Of a DNA stretch of 16,729 nucleotides, positions 1-8,919 are shown in pieces. Positions within the stretch are counted from its first letter, which is position 1. Each line of letters starts with the position of its first letter. The stretch spans positions 1 to 16,729 of the forward strand of contig JASBNA010000162.1 in NCBI GenBank assembly GCA_038087015.1, read 5' to 3'. Both the position numbers and the translations under genes were made by a program. Under the pieces are notes generated by a model that was not told the DNA's origin, searched no databases, and was given only the letters and a program-made list of their open reading frames with translations. Origin of the DNA: Cerrena zonata (lineage: Eukaryota > Basidiomycota > Agaricomycetes > Polyporales > Cerrenaceae).

Positions 1-1066
1 ATAACATTGAGGTCAGTGTTGTAGGTGTGGGTGTCTGTGCAAATCCCAATATGGATCAGGTTTAATCCCGAGATGAAGTTTATTGAGACTGTTGGCATGA
101 TACGGATGGAGAGAGAGACATGTATACGTTACTCAGACTCTACAATGCCCCTCACAGGACATCAAGGAAAACAATATCTTTGCGAGTGAGAACATGCCGA
201 AGGGAAGGAAAAAGTCGAGATCATGAAGCTCGAGTCCAGTAGAAGGGAAATGTGGAAACGAATAACGGATTTGTGCTTGGGGTGGACCACGAAGTAGCAC
301 AAATTACTGTACATGCTAGGTCTAAAGCCAAGGAGACTTGCAATTGTTAGTGCCTCCACAAGAGATGAGCCATTGACAATGGCCCAGAGTGAGGAGTGTA
401 GACGTGGACAGAGGTGTGGAATAGCAAGGTAGATGGGGGGATCACTGGCTGCCTCAATGGTGAGGTGGATTTCATCAACCAGGCACCATTCAATCTGGGG
501 GTTCACAGATTGCGGCTTGATCAACATGGTATTGAGAGAGAACGCTAGAAACATCCATGGGGTGATAACGATGCTCCGAACACCACGACATTTGACAAGC
601 TCCTTACAAAGGTTGCAGCCGTCAACAGTGTGCGCGGTTCGTAAGCCATCTTCGTTGACCGCTTGCGCGCATACTCCCACTCTGCAAAAAGTTGCAGCCT
701 ATATGCGTTTAAATGAGGAGGTTATTTTATACGAAAATAATGTAACACTTACTTCCTCTTCAGTTAAGAACTTTGATGGCATGACTACCAGTGTGATTCC
801 TTCCTGTCCGATAGATTTTGCATGCAGAAGTGGTGCCAGTAAGACAACGGTCTTGCCCATCCAAGGTGCAATCACTAGAAGCAAGTCCATTCCCAGCACG
901 AGATCTAGTCCATGTTGTAGTTGAAAGTCTCGGACATTAGACAGGAAGCATTTTCACAGATAAGATTTTCAAGACAAGCTGCCTGAGTGAGAGGGCCGAC
1001 AGTGACAAGAGCCATCGAGGAGAGAGGGAAATATCAATAAGTACACTGGTATACGGACGTACTTAC
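1..1066 (-). pseudogene. RecQ-like (SF2) DNA helicase pseudogene, C-terminal end beyond the window
   Basis: Read on the minus strand from about 941 downward, it gives an SF2 helicase N-lobe. A Q-like motif with 'RDFQLQHGLDLVLGMD' comes first. A Walker A region follows at 849-869, reading 'APWMGKT' where this family usually has APTGMGKT, so about one codon is missing. A strand ending 'LVVMPSKFLTEEE' leads to a GTAAGT intron at 699-752. The next exon, from 698, carries 'GVCAQAVNEDGLR' and a DEAD-box-type motif II 'LVDEIHL' at 462-482. Near 240 the frame shifts to 'TGLELHDLDFFLPFGMF', which continues the same domain. Another frame change near 935-950 and stops further left show that it is broken. 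Close to the left edge 'GICTD' may be the start of helicase motif V. Family assignment is from motif order and resemblance to RecQ-like proteins that are multicopy in mushroom genomes. It may be a mobile or dispersed paralogue rather than the housekeeping RecQ. No restored protein is implied. Confidence 0.72.
699..752 (-). other. spliceosomal intron inside the helicase pseudogene
   Basis: On the minus strand a GTAAGT donor (752 downward) directly follows the codons for '..FLTEEE'. A TAG acceptor ends at 699. Splicing is phase 0 and continues as 'AATFCRVGVCAQAVNED', the expected continuation of the helicase. The 54-nt length is typical of basidiomycete introns. Confidence 0.65.
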
Positions 1067-1193
1067 GGCTTGAGGTGTTGAGCTCACGTGCTCGTGCCGA
1101 CGGCAAGATCATGGCCGAGGGGATGCCGCCCCCATTCTCCATACAGAGATTGAAGGTCCGCTGGACACCACCTAAGTCCCACTTCAGAGACAT
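1067..1193 (-). pseudogene. possible first exon upstream of the helicase remnant
   Basis: An ATG at 1193 opens a 42-codon stretch (MSLKWDLGGVQRTFNLC...) that ends at a consensus GTAAGT donor at 1066-1061 on the minus strand. A CAG acceptor lies about 90-100 nt downstream, just ahead of the helicase Q-like motif. The encoded residues are not recognisable as a RecQ N-terminus, and the first codons after either CAG acceptor are out of frame with the helicase. It is either a decayed first exon or an unrelated open stretch with a chance donor. Confidence 0.25.
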
Positions 1194-2745
1194 AAGCCTA
1201 AGTTAGGACGATCAAACAGAGTGGGTCGACCCACAGCTGAGGCGCTAGAAACTAGGGCTTGGATCGTTCCGTATACGAGTACGGGCGTATCTATATCTCT
1301 AATCTATATCTCTAAAACACATCTATATTCGGGGTAATCGAGGATTCCAAGGGTAGGGAGCGATTTCTGACAGTGATGCGCAACCAGGTGGAAATCCATG
1401 AAAGTCAGGCCAGGTGGCCTTGCCTAAAGCCGGCGGAAATCCGTAGGCCAAGGCGGTGACCTGACCTTCGCAGGATGCCGTAGGTGTCTGATTGGCTGTT
1501 CAAATGTTACCCGACAATAACCTAAAATATGAGACGAAGTCAGAAATATCCCTAATTTGGATATGTACAGCATTTGTCATAGCTCTGGATTGAGCTTTTG
1601 TTTTTGGTATGTCACTTTTACGCCTTTAGGAAAGACCACCCAAGTGTGAGAAAAGACAAACCCATTTTCCCAGGCGAAAGTCAGGCGAATGAATGGCGAA
1701 TGGCTTTCCCAAAGGTTACTGACCTTTAACATCACTGACTTGCAAGGGCTGGGTCTTATTGCATGTGACCCGGTTCAGTCCGATGTCCGTAACTCTCCGG
1801 GACGCAGGGGCGCCTCACTTCAACGAGCGCGACTCGGAAGTACTGGGCCTGTTTTGCACCTTGAATAGAATACTAATTAAACGGGCTCAAGGAGGGCTTA
1901 TCAGACTATTTTGGAGCTTAAGTATGATTATAAAACTAGCTTCAATACCAGAAATTCAGGAGTCATGATAGACACTGTTGATGCACCCTCACGCTGCATT
2001 TGAAGGTAATGACATTATCTCAGTGAGCCATTTTGTCCTCCACAAGCAAGGGATCTAGCCGACGGCCTCGGCGGCATTTACTCTAGTAACTCAAATTGGA
2101 AGGTACCAGTGGCGTGGGAAGTTATTACTATTAGTGCCCTGTTCAATGCCCTATAGGCTCAGTTCTCACACTCTAAATCGAGAGGACAGTCGTTCTCTCA
2201 ACTACTGAACTTGGTCCTCAGACCCTCTGTCGGAAGCTCCTCGATACTTCGAGTCGTTTCCTCTGAGTGGTTTCTAGCTGCAAGAATGATGTCAAAACAT
2301 CTCTGTAGGGTGGAGGCCAACATTCAATTCCATCCATCGCATCAACTTCGTCGACGTTCTGTTGCCTCCCACTGCTGACTCCTGAGTCTCCACGACGCAC
2401 GACGCACAGCCTTACACTTTCTTGCGTGTCCTTCGCGAATGTCTCCCGTCAGCGTCGTCTCCTCAGAGCATGCGATCCCTTAAAATAGTCTGGTCGCCTC
2501 GGTATGCATCATCATGTGCCTTCAGATGCCTTCCGACTGATGTGCCTTTCCACTCTTATTTGCAATGTTTCTTGATAATTACTGTATGTATTGTCTATTA
2601 CATCGTTTTGCGACTGGCTAACCGCTGTGACTTAGCTCCCACTGGTTCTCCAGAGTGCGATCGAGGCAATCGACAACATGAACAAATCAAGACAATGGCG
2701 ATCATGGCGATGGATTAGACGAAAACACATCCTGACCGCGCCTTC
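1194..2745. other. no recognisable gene
   Basis: Both strands hold only short open frames (70 codons or fewer up to about 2400, 98 codons at 2422-2718) with no motif I recognise. The stretch contains a short tandem-like run of 'tctatatctctaa' units near 1288-1330 and the imperfect hairpin at 1402-1468. 'CGACGCACGACGCAC' near 2392-2406 is a small direct repeat. Confidence 0.5.
1402..1468. repeat. imperfect inverted repeat, 25-nt arms
   Basis: The left arm 1402-1426 (AAGTCAGGCCAGGTGGCCTT...) pairs with the right arm 1444-1468, with roughly three quarters of positions matching when small bulges are allowed. The spacer of about 17 nt contains GCCGGCGGAAATCC. A related 'GGTGGAAATCC' lies just left of the hairpin. 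It could be the end of a decayed MITE or a foldback element; no target duplication was found. Confidence 0.35.
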
Positions 2746-2748
2746 CAT

Positions 2749-3225
2749 GTGATAGCTAGCTATCGTGCATTGGCGGCGTACTTCTTACTATGCAGCACAG
2801 GTTGCTTATCTGGTAGCTGGGTGTCTTGCGTTGGTGGAGAAGTTCTTCGTATCATGTGGCACTGGCTATCGGTGGACGACTCGAGTCTACGGAGTGCGAT
2901 CAGAGGCCATGGACGACATTCTGCTCACACTTCTGCATCAAGCCATCAACACGCTCCTGGGATTTTCCTTGTTGCCCGTCCACGAACCTTGGAGGACCCG
3001 TTTTCACTCGCCAGCCAACCAACAAGTACACCAGTGCGTCTGTTTCAGTACATTTTCGTACCTCTAGATCCCTTTCTTATTCTAGGCTCCTCTCCTCGCT
3101 ATAGCTATGGGCTCTCTGCTACTCATCGCCTACAGACTCGATCGTCCCGATGTCGTGCATGTGTGGTGATCTACTACAATGTCACATTGTATGTTCTTAT
3201 GTACTTCTATGGTGTTTTTCACTGA
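2749..3225 (+). CDS. hypothetical open frame of 158 codons, doubtful
   Basis: It opens with ATG at 2749 and ends with TGA at 3223-3225. The predicted protein has a hydrophobic N-terminal segment (AAYFLLCSTGCLSGSW) and a hydrophobic C-terminus, with no recognised domain. The other two forward frames are also open over about 2826-3067, so the absence of stops is better explained by pyrimidine-rich composition than by coding selection. No intron signals or homologous motifs help to choose between the frames. I list it only because it is the longest uninterrupted frame in this part of the window. Confidence 0.15.
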   Translation: MIASYRALAAYFLLCSTGCLSGSWVSCVGGEVLRIMWHWLSVDDSSLRSAIRGHGRHSAHTSASSHQHAPGIFLVARPRTLEDPFSLASQPTSTPVRLFQYIFVPLDPFLILGSSPRYSYGLSATHRLQTRSSRCRACVVIYYNVTLYVLMYFYGVFH

Positions 3226-4199
3226 CGCGCTCATAGCAATCTAGGCTTTGACTTTGACATCACTAGTGTATTGTGAAATTCCAAACACAGGAATAACTTC
3301 ATTTCTTGTCTTGAGAAAGATAAATTGGGAAAGTAAATCTCATCCAACATATATTACTGGCATTTATTGGTGTTAAACAAGGATTACCGTCGCTGCGCAT
3401 GCGGTGGTGGTGAGAGGAACTTGGAGGTTGTGATCGCACGTGGCACAGTAAAAGTAATAATCGTTATTGTTATTTCTGGCTCAGTACGACCATGACCAAT
3501 GTTAAGAGCGATATCGTCGGTTAATATGATCAATTGGCGGTTGGAGCTAAGAGACTGACGAATTAGGCCGGAGCCAATCGAGGGTATGGTCAGTTTTTGC
3601 CAGCATTTGCTTACTCGAACAAAAGGTTCTGACTATGGGGGGCATAGTACGTAAGCAAAAGGGTAAAGAATATGCTTGGGGGACGTGCAAAACGGAAGAG
3701 TCATAGTTAGTGCCACGAACCTACTCTGTAACAAAGGGTGGGAGTGATTTGAAGCGCCACCGGAAAGCAAAGAAGGTCGTTGTTATTGTGGCTATGAAGA
3801 CGTTTACTGCAGGATATGGCGGAACGGTACATACAGTAAATGTAAGTCAAGGACAGATGATGGCCGCCAGAGAGTGCGAAAGAGCCGAAAGGCAACAGCA
3901 CCGTATGGATCCGATGACTATCACCCTAAGCATTGCGCTGTTCTCCTGGCCATGGGGTCTTTCGTTGGGGACTGGTATGAGAGTGATGTGATATATGGTC
4001 CTCTTTGAACGATCGCGATTGGCTGCGATGGTGGAACAAGTCTGCGTGGAGGACATTATAAGCTGCTGATGTGCTCGCGATTCGGAAACTCCCACCTTCT
4101 GAAAGGACTCAATCTCCATTGTACAGGGCTTAAACGGGATCGTTGTGGGCTCTGATGCATGATGATGAACATATTCTAAAATGTAAACAAATAATCGAA
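3226..4199. other. no recognisable gene
   Basis: There are only short unremarkable open frames. On the plus strand near 3720-3780 the translation reads 'TYSVTKGGSDLKRHRKAKK', which recalls the second half of a BED or C2H2 finger, but the cysteine pair is absent and a stop lies just upstream. The region may be old transposon debris linked to the hAT-like fragment to its right. Confidence 0.4.
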
Positions 4200-4792
4200 G
4201 CGATGACAGCCCTTGTTTATATGTGAAAAGAGCTCGCAACGGCGCTTGTGAGGCCTGCCACGTCTTTGCGATTTTCGCGAGCTCTTCTTGTCCCCACTTA
4301 CAATCCTTGATCTGTTTCTCCCAGTGTGTCTGTCCTATCCTACACCAGAGTGAACTCATATGTCTGCAATCGCTCGCCGGTCCTCTCGAATCGCAAATTG
4401 AAATGCAGTCCGGAACGTAGCGGCACCTACCACAGTGAAGACGTCCAAATCCTTGAAGACGTCTAAACTCAACGACGGTCCTACTCTTCTTTGGCGCCGT
4501 TAGCCAAGGACCTGTGGTTAATATACGTTGTCAACAGTGACCCACGTTTCTTGTTGGAGATATTACCCCAGCCATCAGAGATAGTAGCAACTGTCGACAT
4601 CAGTTTTTGGATTAACAATAGTTGCCAGATTGCTCCCAACTCCTTCTCCACTTGGCCGTGGACCAGTTCAGGACGCAAGAAGATACCAATGTTCCTGTGA
4701 CACCCCAAAATCATGAGGATTCTCTTGTTGGCCTTCCCAGACATGACCACTGCAGTCAGTGATGTTTTCAGTCTGTTACTCTGGTATGTCAT
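4200..4792 (-). pseudogene. hAT-like transposase fragment, decayed
   Basis: Two successive minus-strand segments resemble the core of hAT transposases. The first (4792-4481) contains 'ELVHGQVEKELGAIWQ' followed by 'STVATISDGWGNIS' at about 4555-4590. The [TS]xDGWxN signature is the hAT motif holding the first catalytic aspartate. The second (from 4359) reads 'CRIGQTHWEKQIKDC', then 'LAKIAKTWQASQAPLRALF', matching the layout of the C..H..NL..KDI and downstream helical region that follows the DGW motif in hAT proteins. The stretch between them is shorter than usual and changes frame, and no BED finger or C-terminal dimerisation block is recognisable. The LINE-B 3' end lies about 150 nt to the right, so that element may have inserted in or beside this one. 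The assignment rests on remembered motif patterns. Confidence 0.48.
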
Positions 4793-4963
4793 CTTGTTGA
4801 AGTTCCTGTATTACCTTCATTGAAAATGTTGGAAGCGGGAAGCTACCTCTTCATAATGTGGTCCTAATAACAAGGAGAATCGCAGGAAAGGACAATTTGC
4901 GGAAACGTAGAGAAGGGAGTGGTGGATGAAACAGAGTTAGATATTTTTTGAAATCCGTGTTTA

Positions 4964-4994
4964 AGTCCCCGAGGGCCTGGCCCTATGTTGGACT
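4964..4994 (-). repeat. conserved LINE 3'-tail block with GC hairpin (copy B)
   Basis: This 31-nt block is identical, in reverse complement, to 16311-16341. It contains the palindrome AGGGCCAGGCCCT, able to form a short GC stem, some 15-20 nt before the A-rich tail. In stringent LINEs such 3' stem-loops are recognised by the element's own reverse transcriptase; that role here is inference. Confidence 0.8.
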
Positions 4995-5544
4995 CGGAGA
5001 TCGCTATATATTGAATTACATGATGTTTCTAATGTAGCTGCCTAAGATATCTGCGGGGAGACCCCGCTGTGAAGGAAAAATGGCAAGGTCTGCGCGGTGG
5101 AGAGGAGGCACAGAGAGAGAGATCGCGCAACGTCTACCATGAGAAGCGGGACGGAAATAACTCGAGGGAGGGTATTAAGACGACCGTTACATTATGAGGC
5201 AGGGGAGAAAAAGAAGAAAGAAAAGCTCAAAAAGAACAGAGAGGGCAGATGAGAGACGGAGAACAGAGAGAGGAGAAAGGGAAGGGGGTGAGTGTCGAAT
5301 GCGGGTGTCGTGTAAGGAAATGGACTGCTGTTGTAGACACAGGAAGTCCGTGAATGAATCCTCGTGGGTACGAGAGCGGGTGCGTGCGGGTGCGTTCGGT
5401 GCTGTTCTCGGAGAGGGACTCGACCGTAGAAGGGAGCCGCTCTGGGCAGGAGCTTCTGCCGTCCTGGCGGAGGGTTTCTGTTGGGAAAGAGAGCGTCAGC
5501 GGTGTACAAGGCTACTGGGTTGGTCACTCTCCTTCTTCTTATTG

Positions 5545-6660
5545 TGGGACTCTGGGATCTTGCTTGAGTGAGGCGACATTGCTGTATGTCTCATCGAAGC
5601 GTCCCGTTCTGTGGAGAACTTGAAAAGCGGGGAGAGGGCTCTCTTATTGGAAATTAGAGCTGCGAGGGAGGATGCGGGTCGCCTAGGGCAGCTCGGAGTA
5701 CCTCTCGTGGTTTCTGGTGTGCGGGCAAGTGAAGATGAGGTGTCGGATTGTCTCCTTTTCTCTTTTACATGCTGGGCAGAGAGGCGACTCTTCTTTACCG
5801 ATGCGGTGTAGGAAGAGCTGAAGGGTATTTGACCTGTGCGTAGCTGCGTAGGATCGCTCGAGATCCTTCTCGGGAGGTGTGTTGTAAGTTTCAGAAACTT
5901 CGGGAGGGGAGTCATCTGTCGATCTTGCTCATCTTGGCATAGCGTGGGGAGGTTCCCCACAACGTCTGGTGTGCTGTCTTGAGATGCTCGTTGTGTGATT
6001 GCCGCAGCTTGGAGGAACTGGTGAGGAAGGAGGTGAGTCCAGTGGGTAGATTGTCATTGCTAGTTTCCCGGTTCTGGGCCGTCTTCTTGGCATGTCGATC
6101 GACGAGCTCGTTTCCCCTGATGCCCTTATGGCGGGACCATCTGACTGTGAGCCGCATGTTAAGGGTGCTTGCGTTTGGCGAGGGCCGTCTGTTCCTGGAA
6201 TCTGACAACGAGGTAGTCAGTCTCTGCATTACGGGGTGTACTTACTGCCTGGATTGCTGCAAAGTTTGGCAACTACGATCGAGCAGTCCGTGACTCTTGT
6301 TCGTCGACGGATGAGTTCCATTGCCAGCGAAAGGCCCTTCTAGTTCTGCTTCGAAGATTGTGTTCTGCGTGGAAGAGCCGAGATGGACTCGGAGGATGGG
6401 TACTACTTGGAGATTGGGGTCAAAGAGTGCCGCGGCTGCTCCTACGCCTCCTTTGTCGTCTGAGCCATCCGAATAAACTCGTATTCCTCCACGATTTCTC
6501 CCCTTGGTCTCGCTCTTGATGGCATCGTCCTTGGACTTGCTGATTTCGATCTGGAATGGCGGTGTCCAACCCGGAGTAAATATTGTTCCTTCTGGCTCTC
6601 ATTGCCAGTGAGGCAAGGTGCCTGGTATTTTGGGCTCCTGTGCACCTCCGTGGCATTGTC
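5545..6660 (-). pseudogene. ORF2 C-terminal part: RNase H and zinc knuckle (LINE-B)
   Basis: Successive frames on the minus strand, joined by several frameshifts, give a coherent non-LTR ORF2 C-terminus. 'PGWTPPFQIEI' (about 6570) precedes the first RNase H block 'RVYSDGSDDKGGVGAA' at 6447-6478, holding the first catalytic Asp. 'NTIFEAELEG' follows with the catalytic Glu, then 'LAMELIRRRTRVTDCS'. The final RNase H block 'WSRHKGIRGNELVDRHAKK' lies at 6083-6139. After this come 'FLKLTTHLPRR', 'QLRTGQIPLQLFLHRIG' (read with a frame change) and a CX2CX8HX4C knuckle 'CPACKREKETIRHLIFTC' at 5725-5778. The frame ends near 'NKRALSPLFKF', typical of this family's C-terminus. The frame changes several times, so it cannot be functional. 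Confidence 0.78.
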
Positions 6661-6715
6661 GAACTCTACTTATTCTTATGCTCATACGCCCTCTCCGCCC
6701 CCCTGCAATTCAAGT

Positions 6716-7222
6716 ATGTTTCGAGTACAACGAGGAGCTTATTCATGGACCAATACTAGATGTGAACCTGCTGATGTATGTACCTGACGCGAGGCTAATC
6801 AAGTATGATCATACATAGCGTGAATGCTCTGAACCCACTCCAACTGGTCAAATCAGTGCGAGGATCTCATTCGGTTCTCGTCGATCTCATCTCGGTAAGG
6901 TTATAATAATTGTATTAAATTCCAAAGTAATTATATTTAAGCAGCCAAATTGTAGTGCTTCTCTAAGGTCGCAAACTGGAGTCCTCCGCTGTGTCATCTA
7001 GTCAGGCGTTATAGGAATAGAGAAGATGTGTGAGAGGGTAAGGTTTGCGACAGATGTCTCTAACACACAGATCCTGCAGCTTGAAAGCTTGATACATGTT
7101 AGGTATTGCAGGCGGAATTCTCGCAATGGAAAGTATTTCGAGCTGTTAGCCTTCCTTCTTCAGTTCCCCTGTAACCCCCTCGAAAAGATTACGACAGGCT
7201 CAACCAACGATTTGTCGAGTGA
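6716..7222. other. no recognisable gene; AT-rich patch
   Basis: There are only short open frames with no motif. Positions about 6899-6945 form an AT-rich patch (TTATAATAATTGTATTAAAT and nearby). This stretch should contain the pre-insertion flank of LINE-B, but I could not find a duplication of the sequence next to its tail. Confidence 0.45.
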
Positions 7223-7843
7223 CGTCTGAGAAGGACATATACACTATCTATACTAGTTGTCGAACAGGATTCTATCAATAACCAGATCAACAATCCTCGA
7301 TTTCTTGGACTCGTATGGGAGTCATCCCTTCTAGCCAGGGCCCCGACCACACAGCCCGAAAGAGAAAGAACCCGAACCAGAAAACACTCCTTTCAATGTC
7401 TAACAACGAACTCAAATTCCTCAAAAGTTCGAGGAGGTAAACGTGTCGTAGATCCCGCAGAAGCTCCGAAGTCCCTTGCCACCCTGAAAGTCGAAAGGGC
7501 TCTGTCTACCCTCCAGCCAATCTCAGACAAACTATTCTACCACGACAGGAAGTTTTCAGACGTATCGAAGCATACCTGAACTGCCAGAGCCGTCCTACGA
7601 TCCCTTCGTACTACCAAATTTGGCTCTAGGCAAGTCCTGCAGCTCAATAGCGAGGGTCTTCAGCTTGTCGATATATTGTTGGAAAATAGATATCGTCTAG
7701 AGAAGGCACAAGTGCCGAAACTATGTACAATCGTTAGATACATGCTCTATAGACATAAAATATGTACTTGCCCTCAGTCGTCGATCATGGAACGGACTGA
7801 GGAAAACAACACGACGTGGCGAACGTGTTCACCTGAGACGTAA
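7223..7843 (+). pseudogene. unknown open frame, one internal stop, no start codon
   Basis: One frame is open from just after the TGA at 7220-7222 to the TAA at 7841-7843, interrupted only by TGA at 7577-7579. That is about 207 codons with one internal stop, far fewer than expected by chance. There is no in-frame ATG before 7742, so a start-based search would miss it. The translation is charged and helix-like, for example 'TTQPERERTRTRKHSFQ', 'GGKRVVDPAEAPKSLATLK', 'LSTLQPISDKLFYHDRKF' and 'NSEGLQLVDILLENRYRLE'. A plausible TAG acceptor (CTATACTAG) ends near 7255, so this may be an internal exon of a spliced gene or gag-like element protein. I recognise no family. The stop may be a CGA-to-TGA change, which would fit cytosine deamination, but that is a guess. 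Confidence 0.38.
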
Positions 7844-8349
7844 GCGCCGGAATTGACTAATTGGGCAACTACTATGGTACGTCGGAAATAGCATTGACTT
7901 GTTTTCCAACATATATGAGGATTACAGATGGTATCATCCTAGGAAATACAGTAGATGGGAGAGATGATGTGGGGTAGACTCCATGTGATTGTCCATAGCG
8001 GCGAACCATTTGAAGTATACACAGATACAGCTGAGTCAAGGACTATGCATTCGAGTGGGGAGAAGGTTGCACTCTCAAATGGATAAGGATGCGACGGGTG
8101 GGGAGAGTAGGCCAAGAAGTAGAGGGTGCATTGAAGATGTTTGTTGACCTTATCGATGTTGTAGGTGTCGTAGGTGATTGAGTAGGTATTAACTAAATCT
8201 TGCCCAAGTTGGCATCCGAGGAAAGTTGTCGAAGGAATTACTGGCATTTGCCGAGTTTAGATATCCTCGATTGTGTTTGACAATCATGGACGCAACTCGC
8301 CGAACAGGTGAGAGCTGCTGCATTTGAAGATTACTGCGACAAGTAGTTT
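7844..8349. other. no recognisable gene
   Basis: A 102-codon minus-strand open frame (8247-7939, beginning MPVIPSTTFLGCQLG) is present but matches nothing I know. It does not read as the DDE catalytic domain expected downstream of the pogo-like fragment at 8350-8919. The missing DDE part suggests that the transposase fragment is truncated here. Confidence 0.4.
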
Positions 8350-8919
8350 TTAGTGCAGGCACCATCGTTTCAGTGGAGAGTAGTATTTACCAAGACGATC
8401 AGAATACTTTTCGACAAAGCGATCGGTCCAGTTTTTGCCGATCCCTTTAAATGAGGGACCTAGTCGGGCCTTCAGGATCTCGTCGATGTGGTCCTTTAGT
8501 TGTTTATGACTAAGGGGGAATCCATGAGAAGCTACCTCGGTTGCAAATTCGATCACTACACCAATCTCTGCTGTTAACCAACATCTTCCTGCGTTGAACT
8601 CTTGTATAGGCTGCCCTCCGTATTCATGTCTGTAAACAGTCCTGTAAGATATCTAGACCTCTTCACCAGTGGCATGCAGGTGTCCCGATACGATTCCGTC
8701 GCACACCATTTGAACCCCTCGCCTTCCTTTCTGCGGCTTTGCAAGTTCGCCCGCCTTGGTAGGCGATGACTGCTTGCCGTTGGACTTGTAAAATACTTTC
8801 TGTCTTCTTTTGTTCTTTTCTTTGTATCGGAGAGTGGTTGGCCAAGCATAGTAATAGTTTGTATACATAGTAGACAGCTGTAGATGACGTGGTGAATAAA
8901 CTCGAGATTTCCTGCTCAT
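8350..8919 (-). pseudogene. pogo-like transposase N-terminus (CENP-B/Tc5 HTH), truncated with one stop
   Basis: A single minus-strand frame runs from ATG at 8919 to the stop at 8350-8352 (189 codons), broken only by TAG at 8653-8655. The N-terminal part is basic ('YKEKNKRRQKVFYKSNGK', 'GVQMVCDGIVSGHLHATG'). After the stop, 'ISYRTVYRHEYGGQPIQEF' resembles the recognition helix of the first psq-like HTH. 'GVVIEFATEVASHGFPLSH' followed by 'LKDHIDEILKARLGPSF' and 'IGKNWTDRFVEKYSDRLG' is the CENP-B/Tc5-type second DNA-binding domain as found in fungal pogo/Tigger-like transposases. The DDE catalytic domain should follow but is absent after 'KYYSPLKRWCLH'. It could be a truncated transposon copy or, less likely, the first exon of a spliced gene, since GGTAAATA occurs just after 'SDRLG'. 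TIRs were not found. Confidence 0.7.

Larger units (their letters stand above)
4943..6715 (-). mobile_element. LINE-B: 5'-truncated Tad1-like non-LTR retrotransposon
   Basis: The minus-strand order is: end of reverse-transcriptase ORF2 (RNase H, then zinc knuckle), a pyrimidine-rich 3' UTR (about 5195-5300), a conserved tail, then a short A-rich end seen as T6 at 4944-4949. The RT domain and ORF1 are absent, consistent with 5' truncation during reverse transcription. The left boundary is set by the T-run; the right boundary is uncertain because recognisable protein fades near 6660-6715. No target-site duplication was found. Its last 200 nt or so are homologous to the 3' end of LINE-A (14251-16372), so both belong to one 3'-tail family. 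Tad1-clade placement is inferred from the RNase H plus CCHC layout and fungal context. Confidence 0.78.

Noticed and set aside
2749..3225. 158-codon open frame as a real host gene
   Set aside because: All three forward frames are open over much of the same stretch, which points to stop-poor pyrimidine-rich composition. No domain or splice structure supports one of them.
3710..3790. BED/C2H2 zinc finger ('GGSDLKRHRKAKK')
   Set aside because: The cysteine pair is missing and a stop lies just upstream; resemblance is limited to one half of the motif.
4920..4943. Target-site duplication for LINE-B
   Set aside because: The flank (ACAGAGTTAGATA) was not found repeated near 6650-7000, so no duplication is claimed.
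5192..5571. Open frames of 111-125 codons on both strands
   Set aside because: They fall in the LINE-B 3' UTR pyrimidine tract and are compositional.
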